Shown here piece after piece: positions 27,117 to 37,834 of a stretch of DNA of 64,000 bases (the first letter of the stretch is position 1; every line of letters begins with the position of its first letter). Made by a program: the position numbers and the translations under genes. Location: contig NC_034015.1 of the NCBI RefSeq assembly GCF_000346465.2, forward strand, positions 18,901,245 through 18,965,244. The letters run 5' to 3'. The notes beneath the pieces were generated by a model. It saw nothing but the letters and a program-made list of their open reading frames with translations. It made no database searches and was not told where the DNA came from. This DNA comes from Prunus persica. Its lineage: Eukaryota > Streptophyta > Magnoliopsida > Rosales > Rosaceae.

Positions 27117-27918
27117 GGGTCCCATCCCAAGGCTTGCAAGCAAGTGCATGTTGTTTTTTTTATTTTCCAACTGATTAAATAACACTTTGCATCTCATCCC
27201 TTCGATCTGAGGCTGTGAGCTGGGATTGTGGTGCGTGTCGACAGATGACAGAGCTTTTGTGTATGATTGAAATTTTGGAGTAGGGAAGGAAGAGACTGGT
27301 TTCTTGGAGACAAATTAACCTGAGTGAAGAGACAGATTGAGAAAGGACAGCCACTGGTCAGTGGTCACCAAGGCCAAGTGCCGTCCAAGTTTCTCCAAAG
27401 AGCTAGGCTAGCTAGCGTTTAGCAGTCCCTTTTCTTTTCTTTAACTTTATCTTTACATTCCTACAAGTCAGACTTTAAGAGGAGTCCCCATTCTTTTGAG
27501 CCTCGAGGCTTGACTTAGCAAATTGCAATTTCAAACAAGGCCTAGGTAGAAACCAGCCCTTACTTGACGCTATAGGTATAGAGAATTTCATCGAACAACA
27601 ATTTTTTACCTATTTTTGGGATTTTGGAACCCGCATTTGATGAAACGTTTTTCATCTTCAATGAATATTGTACGACAAAAAACGAATTCGCTTAGGATTC
27701 AAATTTATAAATTTACGTATGACATAAAAAAATATTACAAGAATGCTACGGTTAGTTGCCTATATATTTATGCTCAAGCATTTAAGCGATTGATGGTAAC
27801 ACATGTCAAAGTATCATGTTAAGTGATGAAAAAGAAAGTAATGCGTCTTACTTCAGCACAATTTGGGCTTGCTTTAGTTGCTCCTATAATTCACTTGAAC
27901 TCAAAGTGAGAAAGAGAG

Positions 27919-28029
27919 AGCCCAACTTTTGGGCCTCCGTTATTCCTTCAGTTGTGGGTCGAACGCGTACGTAAACGAAATGGGTCGCAGTCGCTTTGGT
28001 AGGTACTCTTAACAAATATAAAACCCTAA
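27919..28029 (+). promoter_or_regulatory. Site II elements plus telo-box upstream of LYAR-like gene
   Basis: AGCCCA (27919-27924) and TGGGCC (27930-27935) are site II-type TCP-binding motifs. AAACCCTAA (28021-28029) is a perfect telo-box, about 95 bp upstream of the start codon. This pair is characteristic of plant ribosomal-protein and ribosome-biogenesis promoters, which agrees with the predicted nucleolar product. The motifs are visible; co-regulation is inference. Confidence 0.55.
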
Positions 28030-28122
28030 TTCTAATTCCTGTTAAAATGGCCTAAAACCCCAACTCACCTCTTCGGTCATTTAATCACAGAGCTTTCCCT
28101 TTCTTCTGCTTGAAACAGAGAG

Positions 28123-30186
28123 ATGGTGTGGTTTCAGTGTGAGGATTGTGGAGACAACCTCAAGAAACCCAAGTTGCCGGGTCACTTCAGGTCCTGCTCT
28201 GCTCGCAAGGTCTCCTTTTTCCCGATCCTCATTACCTGGGACTCGCTGTTTGGTTGCCAAGAAAATATAGGCCTTAATAAAGTCCTAGTCCTTAACTTAT
28301 TTTCTGGGTTGCTCACTTTGTTAATTTTTTTTATATGTTTCAGTTATCATGCATTGATTGCGGGGAGATGTTTGGGCAAGAAAGCGTTCAGAGTCACACA
28401 CAATGCATTACTGAGGCAGTAAGTCTCTTTATTGTTTTCATATCTAATAATTTGATCGAATTGGCTTCGTTAGGAGATTTTTATGAATTGGGTTATGCAT
28501 TAACAGTCTAAATACAATGCTACAATTTATATGATGGATGTCTCATTTCATTTTCCATGTCCATTGGACCAATATCTACTACTTAATGTTGGGAAAAAAT
28601 AGTATATATCTCGGTTATAAGCTTCAGTTTGGTATACAGTGTATTTCTTTGTTTTTGCTTTCAGGAAAAATATGGTCCAAAGGGACAAGGGAAAGCTTTG
28701 AATGGTGGGGGAGCCAAGCCCAACAAGGATTCAAAGCAGCAGCCTGATTTTGATATTACTGTTGGGTTATCCAAACGCTTTCCGTGGTTTTGTAGGTATT
28801 GTTTTCCTTGTTCTGATTTTATGATAATCTTTTATTCACATGCTTGTTCAGACCTAAAATTAATCAATGTAATGAATTTCCTTGGAAATGCATGCATATT
28901 TTTATTAAATGTTTGTGTGCATTCATATTGCTGCTGCTGCCCATTGAAAGCAATGGTGCAAATTGCTAAATTAGTTTGTTTTGAAATAAATGCATCATCT
29001 GTTGTAGATATGAAACATGGAAGAGTTGGAGAAGAGACAATACACTTTGACATAGTGATATTGGTACTACCAACTATTACCAACTATCTTCACAATAAAA
29101 TATGCATGATATATTATTAGCGTGGTATTCAGAGATTGCATTCAGTTTTCTTTCCATGATTGGGATCTGATCATACTTTTCTGGATATGTGTTTTTGCAG
29201 TCTTTGCAATACTAAAGCTACTAGTGAGCAGACCCTGCTGCTCCATGCCGAAGGAAAGAAGCACAGGGCAAGAGCCCGAGCAATCCACGCTGCAAAGCAA
29301 CAGCCTGAGCAGCCGGAAGAATCTGCCCTGGATACAAAACCTACACCTGAGAATAAACAAATTGAGGAACCTAAATTGCAGGATGCATCTAGAGTCAATG
29401 TGGAGCAAAACAGTTCTGAAGCAGGGAATGGAACTTTGTTGTCAGAGAAAAAGAGAAAACTTGATGCATCCAAGAATGATGAATCAAGGAAGACGACTAG
29501 GGATAATACATGGAAGACAGAAGCAAATGGAAAGGAGAGTCAGTTGGAGAAAGATAAGTTGGTGGAATCTAGCTCTGCTAAGAATGAATCCAATATGAAA
29601 ATAAATTGGAAGAAGTTGATCACATCAACCTTAAAATCGGTATGTATTCTGAATAACATCATTTCTTGCTTTCCAGTAAAATTGCGCAATGAATTATGCC
29701 ACTTTAGAAAAGGAAAAAAGAAAGAAAAAGAAAGTAATACTCATCCTCTTTCTTTATAGCATGCATTAGTGAAATGAGTGCGATGGCATGAGAAAAGACG
29801 CACTTTCCATTCCTTAGGATGGAGAGTCGGTGACCATTATTAGAGTAGAAAACAGTTTTGTTTCTATATATACTAAAATCTGCTTTTTGTATGCATTGGT
29901 GCAGAATGACGGAGTTCTAAAGATGAGGAAATTGAAAAAACTTGTTCTGAAGGCTATTGAAGAATCGGGCAGAACAGATGATGAAGCCAAATTGAGTGAT
30001 ATGCTTGATCACAAGGTTTGCCTATCCAATGTTTATTTAGTACTTTCAATTAAATGGTATCTATTAATCATTGGCTCCACGTTTACATTATTATTTTTAA
30101 TCATATTACTTGTTTGGTGCCAGATCAATTCAAGCTCCAGATTTAAAGTTGAGAACAAGCATGTTCATTTGGTGGCCAAGGATTAA
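28123..30186 (+). CDS. LYAR-type C2HC zinc-finger nucleolar protein
   Basis: Members of the LYAR family act in the nucleolus, in pre-rRNA processing and growth. Six exons (28123-28209, 28344-28418, 28665-28795, 29201-29639, 29905-30015, 30124-30186) sum to 301 codons plus stop. The first 60 residues hold two LYAR zinc fingers: [20 protein letters not shown], then CIDCGEMF with a downstream H-x3-C. Around residue 95 a U1-type C2H2 finger reads [20 protein letters not shown] with GKKH after it. A long Lys/Glu-rich charged middle follows. The C-terminal [13 protein letters not shown] and [14 protein letters not shown] block is the conserved basic helix domain, which in homologs supports RNA or DNA binding. 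The start is the first ATG, at the conserved [10 protein letters not shown]. The convergent neighbour is the L18a-like gene. The promoter carries telo-box and site II motifs. Confidence 0.88.
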
Positions 30187-31215
30187 AATACAGTTTGAAG
30201 TGGAGTGACTGGAAATCACTGTAGTGTCTCCTGTGCAGCCTTGCCGGCCCTGGTTGGCTGGAACCTCATTCAAATTCAGAATCAAATGCAGATGGTTGGC
30301 TGTAACCTTTTTTCGTATGCAAGTTTTTTTATTTATGCGGTTTGTATTTGGAGTTACAAGTCTAGGACTCATATTTTTTCTTCTGTTTGAAAAGTTTTCA
30401 GAAGAAATATCATTGTCATTAATTCTTCAATTCTATATGAATCAGACAGACATTGTGATGATTTTCTCATAATACAAGATCCATTCTTAACTTACCTGTC
30501 TCTGGACACATTTGTTAATCCAGCTTGGCTTTATGTTTGGTCCGTCCCTCTCAATTCTTTTTTATTATTGAGGTTAACAAACAAACCAAAAAATGAAAAA
30601 GAAAGTCCAATTTGGTTGAGGATTCTATTAATCCTAGTTGGTTGGCCGAGGCAAATGGTTTGAATTAGGCGTTGTCGAATAACCAGTGTTTTTTCATTCA
30701 GAATAAGAAAAGATGTCGGATTTGAAATAAAAGATCAACAGAGAAGCAGCTGGAGGAGGAGAGAAGGGAATTTACCCTTATCGTGAGGTAAACGGTTTTT
30801 TCGGGGGGTTTCAGTTTTTCAACCACTATGAACTAAGGTGGCGGCAACCTCAAAAATATGAATATCCATAATGGTCAAGTTCTGCGTTTAAAGATAAAGA
30901 TAAAGATGCACGAATCAAACTCACGAACTGGGAATGCCTTGATCACAGCTCTATATACCTCTATAAAGTTGTATAATTACAATGTTTACAAACACAATCA
31001 CTCAATATGGAAACGGTATTGTAGCTCATCATCATCCAAGCTGGTAGTAAGTATAGACGCATGAAGGTTCTCTTCACCTCTTTCTTCTTTCTTTTACGTC
31101 CCTCTCGACGAAAAAGTGTTAGTATCTGTGTCCTTAAAGTCCCTTCCAATTCAACTATGCTTTCTTCATGCTTGCAAAGATGATGTTAGCACATTTTACA
31201 TCCGGTTGACTAAGG
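30187..31215. other. Convergent 3' spacer
   Basis: 3' UTRs of the LYAR-like gene (+) and the L18a-like gene (-), with AT-rich sequence between them. No other feature was recognised. Confidence 0.5.
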
Positions 31216-32490
31216 CTAGAATATCCGAAACAATGCTATGACCAACAGCACGACAGAACAAGCTAGTGCCTGCAACAATTGGATAATTATGCTGATTAAC
31301 TCTCTGAAACACAGTTGAAAATATAAAATTTAAGGCTCTAAAGAAAAATGTTAGACAGGATGAGAGATATACAGCAATTGCAGAGGCAGCCAGTCCTGCT
31401 CGCTCCCTTGGATCCTTGCGATAGTAATTTCCAAAATACAGAACTGTAGCATAGTACCACATCACTGGGAAGACAAAGCCTAAAAGAAAACTGCAGTGCA
31501 AGAAATAGGAATGAGACAAGGGAAGGGATAATGAAAATAAAGGCGGAAGAAGGTATTAAAGATACTCACGAAAACCATCCTATCCCGCAGCCAAAGCATG
31601 GAAGCTGCTTCTCGTACATCCCTGATGAAAAGTCCTCTGCATCCCGAATTAGGGTATACCTGCCTTTTTCAGGATCTGCAGCATCTGTTGCTTGCCCTAC
31701 CATGACCATAATACCTCTCACTTGTCTGGATAAACAGTTTGTATAAAAGATCCAGTTGCTATAAAGATCTTGTTTATGTACAGAAAGTAGAAATTATATG
31801 CATTCAGATCAGATTAATGATTTTTGTTAAATAAAAACTGCATGTAAGCCCAATGATAAATCAGCAGAGTCTGAGACCACAACCATCAATTCTAGAATGC
31901 CGTGAATTACATTGAAAATCCAAATCAACAGACAATGCCTTTCCCTCTAATCGGATGCAGGCAAGCTGATTAAGCTTTTAACATGCAACCAGATATACAT
32001 TAAAAAAGACAGAAAACTTAAACTGTCATTTCTTAAAGAATTACAGACAATCGGGTCGGCAAAAAAAGGAAGATTCTTAGGGTTACCTAGATAACAAACA
32101 CATTCCATAGTCCATGAGAGGAAGATTCATAATTGTCAGAGATAAATGTGAAAGCACTTATACGTTGCAAAGTCCAAAACAGGATTGGCAAAAAAAAGGT
32201 CCAGACAGATTGCTACCTTTAAAAACTGAATAATATCGGGCTGATGGTCTCAAAAGTTGCTTTTCAGAGGAGGATCTCACTAGCTCAAGGTCGTTTCTCA
32301 AACCCTCTGCCGAAGCATCTGCAACACCAATAAATCTTGTATCAGAGTTAGGAAGTAGTGGAACTATGAGACTGATCATGTTAACTTAGCCGTTTCAGTT
32401 CTGAATAAGTGAATATATAGGCATCATTTATCATATACAAAGAACAGTAAGCATTAGTAAATCAAGGGAAGTTTGAGTACTTTGATCCAT
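31216..32490 (-). CDS. 60S ribosomal protein L18a-like small membrane protein
   Basis: Despite its database name this plant family is not the ribosomal L18a core protein. Members are small proteins with two C-terminal hydrophobic helices, and their role is poorly known. Five exons read on the minus strand (32490-32481, 32318-32217, 31720-31570, 31490-31373, 31269-31216) sum to 144 codons plus stop with all phases consistent. Features in order: a polar N-terminus, LLRPSARYYSVFK, VMVGQATDAADPEKGRYTLI, LPCFGCGIGWFSFLLGF, YYATVLYFGNYYRKDPRERA, and a final helix LACSVVLLVIALFRIF. The first coding exon is only 10 nt. At exon 3 the acceptor must be CAAG|TGAG, because the nearby CAG|ACAAG would bring a stop into frame. 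A non-coding 5' exon probably lies near 33310-33360. Confidence 0.8.
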
Positions 32491-34489
32491 GTATGCTAGA
32501 GCAGATGAATATGAGTTGTCAAAAGTCCTGACTTGCCACACCTCAATAAACCTGTTTCACAAAATTACAATCTCACTTCAGATCCAATTTATCCCACAAA
32601 TTTTTGGTTCATGATCTGTGAGAAACCATTCATCTTTACTTGCTTGCAGATCAAACAGAAAACAACAAACGCAAAAGTTACAAGCTTGCACTACAGTTTG
32701 CAATTGCCTGTGGCTAAACAAGCCCTCCCTTATTATGGTTCAAAATCTTTCAGAAACCACCTTTCTCAGAGCATCCAAATCCATTAATCACAACTAATTA
32801 AAGCATACTAAGCAATCATTAGCTTCAAAATGGAACCGAACACAGGGGCTGGACCCAGTACCATTTGCTAATCATCCAGCTGAGGTGGCAATACAACACA
32901 AAATTTCCATGGTACTATAATGAACAAGTACTTGGGTCAACAACACCTTAGTTCTTGCGTCTTCAAAAAAATTTCATTCTTAAAGGTCTGTATGTACAAA
33001 TCCATATATGTGTTGCAAAACCTCCCACAAATTTCAAATCAAACCACAGCTTATTTGCAGCATGTATGTACCAAATTGCGGCACATCCCATTTCAGCTCA
33101 TAAATCGTCAAAATAAGAAATCTAAACTACGGATACTACAGAACACAATCATATCATATAAATTGAAAGGATTAACAAAAAGTTTTGCAAAAGCACCAAG
33201 CTTTATCAACATCCCAACAAAACCCAGAAGATAAAAACAGATATTCAATCAAATCAATCATGAAATAGAGAATTACAGACAGGAAAAACTGGAAGAGGAA
33301 CTTACGTATAAATTGCAGGACCTGAGAAGCAAAATCCTAATGAATTTTCCTCCACAGATCACAAATTGAGAGGGGAGGAAAGAAAGAGGGGACTTTGTGT
33401 ATTTGAGAGGTCTTCTACATGTCAAGCAAGGCTTCCCTTCAGCATTAAACAACTGAAAACTGAGAAAATTGACTCCCCCTCTCTCTTGTCTTTTAGAAAA
33501 AGAAAAAAGAAAAAGGACATTACCAATTATTTATTTTTTTTGGGTCTGAGAAAATGATATAACCATTTACATACTTATCAAGAAGTATTTTTTAAATTAA
33601 ATATTGTTATTTTGCTTTGTATAAATAAATATTTCTTGAGTAGTGGTTAAAATTATTTGCAGAATGTTTGGTAGAGGAATCATCAAATTTGATTGTCCAG
33701 TAGCTTAAAAGACAACTAAGCCCTCTCATTTTTCTGCAAAACTTTGGAATATCATTGGTCAAAGGCTTAGGCCTTAGAGCGTCCACCGTTGACATATCAT
33801 TTTCCATCTTTTTTATTTTTCCAGTTTTTGCTTTGAATATTGCCGCCGGCAATGATTGTGTAGATTTATATTCTTGTAACAAGAGTTTTGTTTATTTTAA
33901 ATAATAAAAAAATACTTTATTTATTTTTTATTTTTAAGGAAACATGAGGTTGGACGCCCACTAAAGCCCAAGCATAGGAATATCAATTGGAAACCATTTT
34001 TAATTTTTAATACTATTTTAATTTCTTACAAAAATAGACCTTTTTTTCTAAAAAAATTATTTATACGACATTTACTCACTATATTATTATTGGTTGTATA
34101 TAGTAATATATTTTATACTAACGAGCTCTTAGTTCAGTGATATTATACTTTATACTAATAAATTTTAGTAAAATGTCTCAATTTTAAATTTTCCTCTTCA
34201 ATAACAAAAACAAGCAATATAATACATATAAATTTAATACAAATAACATCACTGTTATAATCATTTTCTTGTTAAGGATATGGTATTTATGATTGGTGCA
34301 ATTGGCCCCCGGCAATATTATCAATGTGATTAACAGGCTCACACCATATGAACAACAAGGGTCCTATTAATATCAGATATGTTTCATGCTTCTGGTGGAT
34401 CCACCTGTAAATGCATTACTGCTCAAGAGATGCCACATGAGAATTAATTCTGGCTTTTTTCCTTCTTATTATTAGATAGAAAAACAGCT
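32491..34489. other. 5' UTR intron, promoter and spacer left of the SINE remnants
   Basis: Likely contains the L18a-like gene's 5' UTR intron and non-coding first exon (donor GTAAG near 33301-33305 on the minus strand). The rest is AT-rich spacer. No coding segment was recognised. Confidence 0.45.
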
Positions 34490-34605
34490 TTTTTTTTTAT
34501 AGAAACGATAATTTACTTCAAACTAATCTAAACTATGAGGATGAGGATTCGAAGTCGGGTGTATAATAGAGAGCATATCCGCTCTAACCAACTTAACTAA
34601 ACTCA
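34490..34605 (-). mobile_element. tRNA-derived SINE-like element
   Basis: Read on the minus strand, the head has a good A-box TAGTTAAGTTGG (34588-34599) with GTTAGAGCGG after it. A B-box-like ACTTCGAATCC (34545-34555) lies about 33 bp further on, as in tRNA genes and SINEs. About 50 bp beyond the B-box the sequence runs into an A-rich tail (about 34490-34500), typical of a short SINE. Stem pairing of a functional tRNA is not evident. Target-site duplications were not identified. Confidence 0.55.
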
Positions 34606-35265
34606 TGTATGCGGCAAAAAAATAATAATACCGGGGACAAAAACGTTATGGCCTTATAGCCTAGCAGATTGTAGTTGCTTGAATTAAGATTTGCATTCAG
34701 GCATAAAGAAATTCATCGACAGTCCAACAACTGATATTATATGCATCCTTTTGTGCCCAACCACTTACCAAATAGAACAAGAACACTAGAGAAGTAAACT
34801 TGAATCAATGGGAAAAGTTGAGGACCATTTTGGCTTGGTGGTGGTTAGCTTGATCAACAGATTTAAGGATAACTATATCCCAACAATCACATTTTGGTTG
34901 TTAAAGGAGTCATTGGCTTCTCAGAACTTTTTACCTGGCTGTCCTTAGTTTCTGATTGGTCAACAAATGCAGTGTCCTTAACTTTCATCATCCAAAGCAA
35001 AGGGGATAGGGTGTTAAATATCCTCCAAGCAACTTAGCTTGCAAGATGTGATGAATTGAGCTTTTTTTTAGTTTTCTTTTTCTTCATCCTATTTTAATTT
35101 CAATGAACGTTGCTTGCAACTTGCAAGTTGGTGATCAAATTGAAAAGTCTAAATCTAAAGGACCAAGAAACTTGTTATATGCAGATCATATAAAGTTACG
35201 GAATAATTAACTCTTGCTTCCTTCTTAGTTTTTGAATATTTATAGTATTTATTACTTTTACATTG

Positions 35266-35400
35266 AGAATCGAACACCAAAGACCGAGTAGAAAGACGAA
35301 AGAATTCTTAATCACTTAAGATACAAATCATTGTGCTGTACTATTTTTATTTTATTTCAATTATGGCTGCACATGTAGAGATATTTGTTCCTATATACCA
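35266..35400 (-). repeat. Interspersed repeat, copy 1 (SINE-like)
   Basis: Shares with 35516-35650 a collinear series of words (an ACCAAAGACCG-type start, a CACTTAA box, GTGCTGT, and GCTGCACATGTAGAGATATT at 35366-35385), offset by 250 bp. On the minus strand it carries a B-box-like TGTTCGATTCTC near 35266-35278 and an A-box-like TTAAGTGATTAAG upstream, suggesting a tRNA-derived SINE family. Divergence between the copies is substantial. Confidence 0.5.
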
Positions 35401-35515
35401 CATCACCTTGACATTGAAAACTAAAAATTAAAATTGGTGTCTCTGTACTATTTCTTCATACCATTCTCAAACTCCCAACAATAGTTTCATCTTTATTTCA
35501 ACACCAGAGCTATAT

Positions 35516-35650
35516 TGACAGAGAGGGAAGCCAAACACCATATATCAAGTAGAAATACGAAAAAACTTTTAACCACTTAAAGTACAAGTTGTGCCGGTGT
35601 GCTATTTTAATTTTAGCTGCATATGTAGAGATATTTGTTACTTGTACATT
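35516..35650 (-). repeat. Interspersed repeat, copy 2 (SINE-like)
   Basis: Second copy of the repeat at 35266-35400, in the same orientation. It includes GCTGCATATGTAGAGATATT (35616-35635) and a more decayed B-box. The pair may reflect a local duplication or two insertions of one family. Confidence 0.5.
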
Positions 35651-35675
35651 GGGTCACATATAGAGGAGCCAAAGC

Positions 35676-35730
35676 AGCCCAAAACGGCCCAGGCCAATTA
35701 ACGTATATCTAGTAAAAGAAGAAGCCCATG
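35676..35730 (+). promoter_or_regulatory. Cluster of site II-type GGCCCA motifs upstream of CFIm25
   Basis: AGCCCA (35676-35681), GGCCCA (35686-35691) and a further GCCCA near 35725 lie about 250-300 bp upstream of the start codon. TGGGCC/T motifs are bound by TCP factors in promoters of housekeeping and growth genes. The motifs are visible; function is inferred. Confidence 0.4.
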
Positions 35731-35974
35731 AAAGCTTTACACGTAAAACACCACCTTTGCTCAATGGTCAGTTGCCGAATAGGGCCCGTGTATTATAATA
35801 TTAAGGTCTCTCTGGAACGCCACGTTCGAGAGTCGACCTCAGAATTCAACATACACACAGCCACTGCTTAGCCAAGCCACGTTTCCTCTCCTGTCACTTT
35901 TTTCCTTCTATTTATTCACCTCTTTTTTCTCTGTGTGCCCTCTGCGATCATCATTGAGCTTTGGACAGTTGAAG

Positions 35975-37448
35975 ATGGGGGATGAAGGGGGTTCCTTACA
36001 CGTGTCAAACGATAGTAACGGTCTTGATCATGACAACGGGGATCAGAGCCGTATACTGGACATATACCCTCTCAGTTCCTATTACTTTTCTTCCAAGGAA
36101 GCCCTTCCTATCAAGGACGAGTCTGTAGCTGATCGTCTTCAGAGAATGAAGTCCAAGTACTAATTTTTTTATTTTTGTGTGTATTTTCAATTGGGTTTCT
36201 TTTATTTTCACTAATTTGTACTTCTTTTTTTTGGCTTCAAAGTGCTAACTTTTCTGTTTTTGTGGCTGTTTAAATATAGCTATGCTGCTTATGGATTGAG
36301 GACGTGTGTGGAGGCAGTTATTTTGGTTGGTTCTCTGTCCTAATTCAACAAGTTTTACTTATTTATTTATAAATATTTATGAGGTTGAATTTATTTGACA
36401 TTCGAATGGGAATCATTAGATTTATGAACCATCAAATTGATCTTTAATAATTTACATGAATTCTGCTTCTTGATTGCTGGTAGTTTCTTAGAATTCTCTG
36501 TCACAGAATTTGATATTGGCTTCTTCAGAAGTGAGCTGAAAAAGATGTGATTGTTGTGAGCTCAGGTTGAGTTGTTCAAACATCCTCATATACTGCTGTT
36601 GCAAGTAAGAAATTGCATGTTTAAGCTTCCGGGGGGTCGCTTAAGGCCTGGTGAATCAGGTGATTCATCAGCTTTCTTGAACTGAGCACTAAGAAATTCT
36701 TGTTAGGTTTTACTAAACTCTTGGATTTGTTCGAACTCGCAGAGATCGATGGATTGAAACGGAAGCTATCAAGGAAACTTTGTGTCAATCCAGATGCTGA
36801 TGGGATTCCTTGGGAGGTATATAGAACATGGAATATATATCTTCCTTTTTTTTTTTTTTTTTGGTGCTTTGAAAAATTGTTTGAATGTTTAGGTAGGGGA
36901 ATGTCTTGGGGTATGGTGGAGGCATGATTTTGACACATTGCTCTGTCGGGACTTGCCCTCTAAAGTTAAAAACCCAAAGGTAGCTCCTCTGGTCTCCTAC
37001 CCACGTCTTAATTAAGAATCAACTAACTACATGACGTGGCAATTGATCATACTTATTGATGTATAAGTACAGATTAACTGTTCTTGATGGGGTCTGAAAA
37101 TATGGTTCCCCTCCTAAAACAAGGCTTCAACTGGGTGGCCAAGAAGCATGATTTCTTATGTTTATCTCATTCTGTAGGAGTGCACCAAACTGTTTATTGT
37201 GAGGCTGCCAGACTGTCGGAAGTTCGTTGCGCCGAAAAACCTAAAATTGCTTGCTATTCCATTGTGCCAGATCAATAAAAATCAGGAGGTAATGAGCTTG
37301 AAAATGGTGCGGTACATGCATATTTATGAGTGTTTATATCTGTGATCTGTTTGATGGAGATTGTTGTATTGTGTAGACGTATGGACCTGTTATATCAGGT
37401 GTTCCGGAGATGCTATCGAAGTTCACCATCAACATCATCGAAGATTGA
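35975..37448 (+). CDS. CFIM25: Pre-mRNA cleavage factor Im 25 kDa subunit (CFIm25/NUDT21-like)
   Basis: CFIm25 binds UGUA elements in pre-mRNA and, with the CFIm68 or CFIm59 partner, governs poly(A)-site choice in the nucleus. Seven exons (35975-36156, 36280-36325, 36566-36659, 36743-36816, 36893-36979, 37178-37288, 37377-37448) sum to 221 codons plus stop, close to the 222-residue Arabidopsis AT4G29820 form. Landmarks: YPLSSYYFSSKEALPIKDES, NYAAYGLRTCVEAVILVELF, a Nudix-fold block FKLPGGRLRPGES followed by a helix rich in Lys/Arg, GECLGVWWRHDFDTLL, and a C-terminal YGPVISGVPEMLSKFTINII. As in the family, the Nudix box lacks the catalytic glutamates, so it is an RNA-binding and not a hydrolase domain. 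The start at 35975 fits the short Gly/Glu-rich N-terminus of homologs. The 3' end faces the PPR gene. Confidence 0.9.
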
Positions 37449-37834
37449 AGATTGAGATAAACTCGATCGCCATTGTAGAGTGGACCGTATGGTATGCAGA
37501 CGACGATAGCAGTATGTAAGTTGGAGAAAGGTTGTTCCCTGGGCATCTGTTTCTCATGAAATTTTGCCAAATGCTTGTATAATGTATATATAGTGTAGAT
37601 TTCTAAAGGGAACAATCGTGTGTTGAAGACAGCAAACATAAATGATACTTGTTATGTTTGGCTTGAGTTTTCGTTCTTTTCCCACAAATTATTATTCCGA
37701 AAACTTATAGTATTTCTCCGATCTTGCTGAACAACTAAATATTTTGTCTGTGAATATGATCAAAAGAGAGGCTGGATGAGACCTAAGATACAAAGCCTGA
37801 AGCGGTCAGCCTCAGTGTAACTTAAATTTCATGG
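37449..37834. other. Short convergent 3' spacer
   Basis: Only 386 bp separate the stop codons of CFIm25 (+) and the PPR gene (-), so their 3' UTRs are close and may overlap. No further feature was seen. Confidence 0.5.

Larger units (their letters stand above)
25804..28122. other. Divergent spacer between DUF761 and LYAR-like genes
   Basis: AT-rich DNA serving as promoter space for the two divergent genes. It contains a long A-run (about 26342-26365), a GA microsatellite (27093-27116) and, near its right end, ribosome-biogenesis-type promoter motifs listed separately. No coding segment was recognised. Confidence 0.55.

Noticed and set aside
31216..32490. True ribosomal protein eL20/L18a
   Set aside because: The protein is 144 residues with two C-terminal membrane helices; it belongs to the L18a-like membrane family and lacks the ribosomal core fold sequence.
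34540..34605. A functional tRNA gene on the minus strand
   Set aside because: A- and B-boxes are present, but paired acceptor and anticodon stems are not, and an A-tail follows, which fits a SINE better.
35933..35974. Upstream extension of CFIm25 from position 35933
   Set aside because: That frame begins at GTG; the ATG at 35975 gives 221 residues, matching the family.
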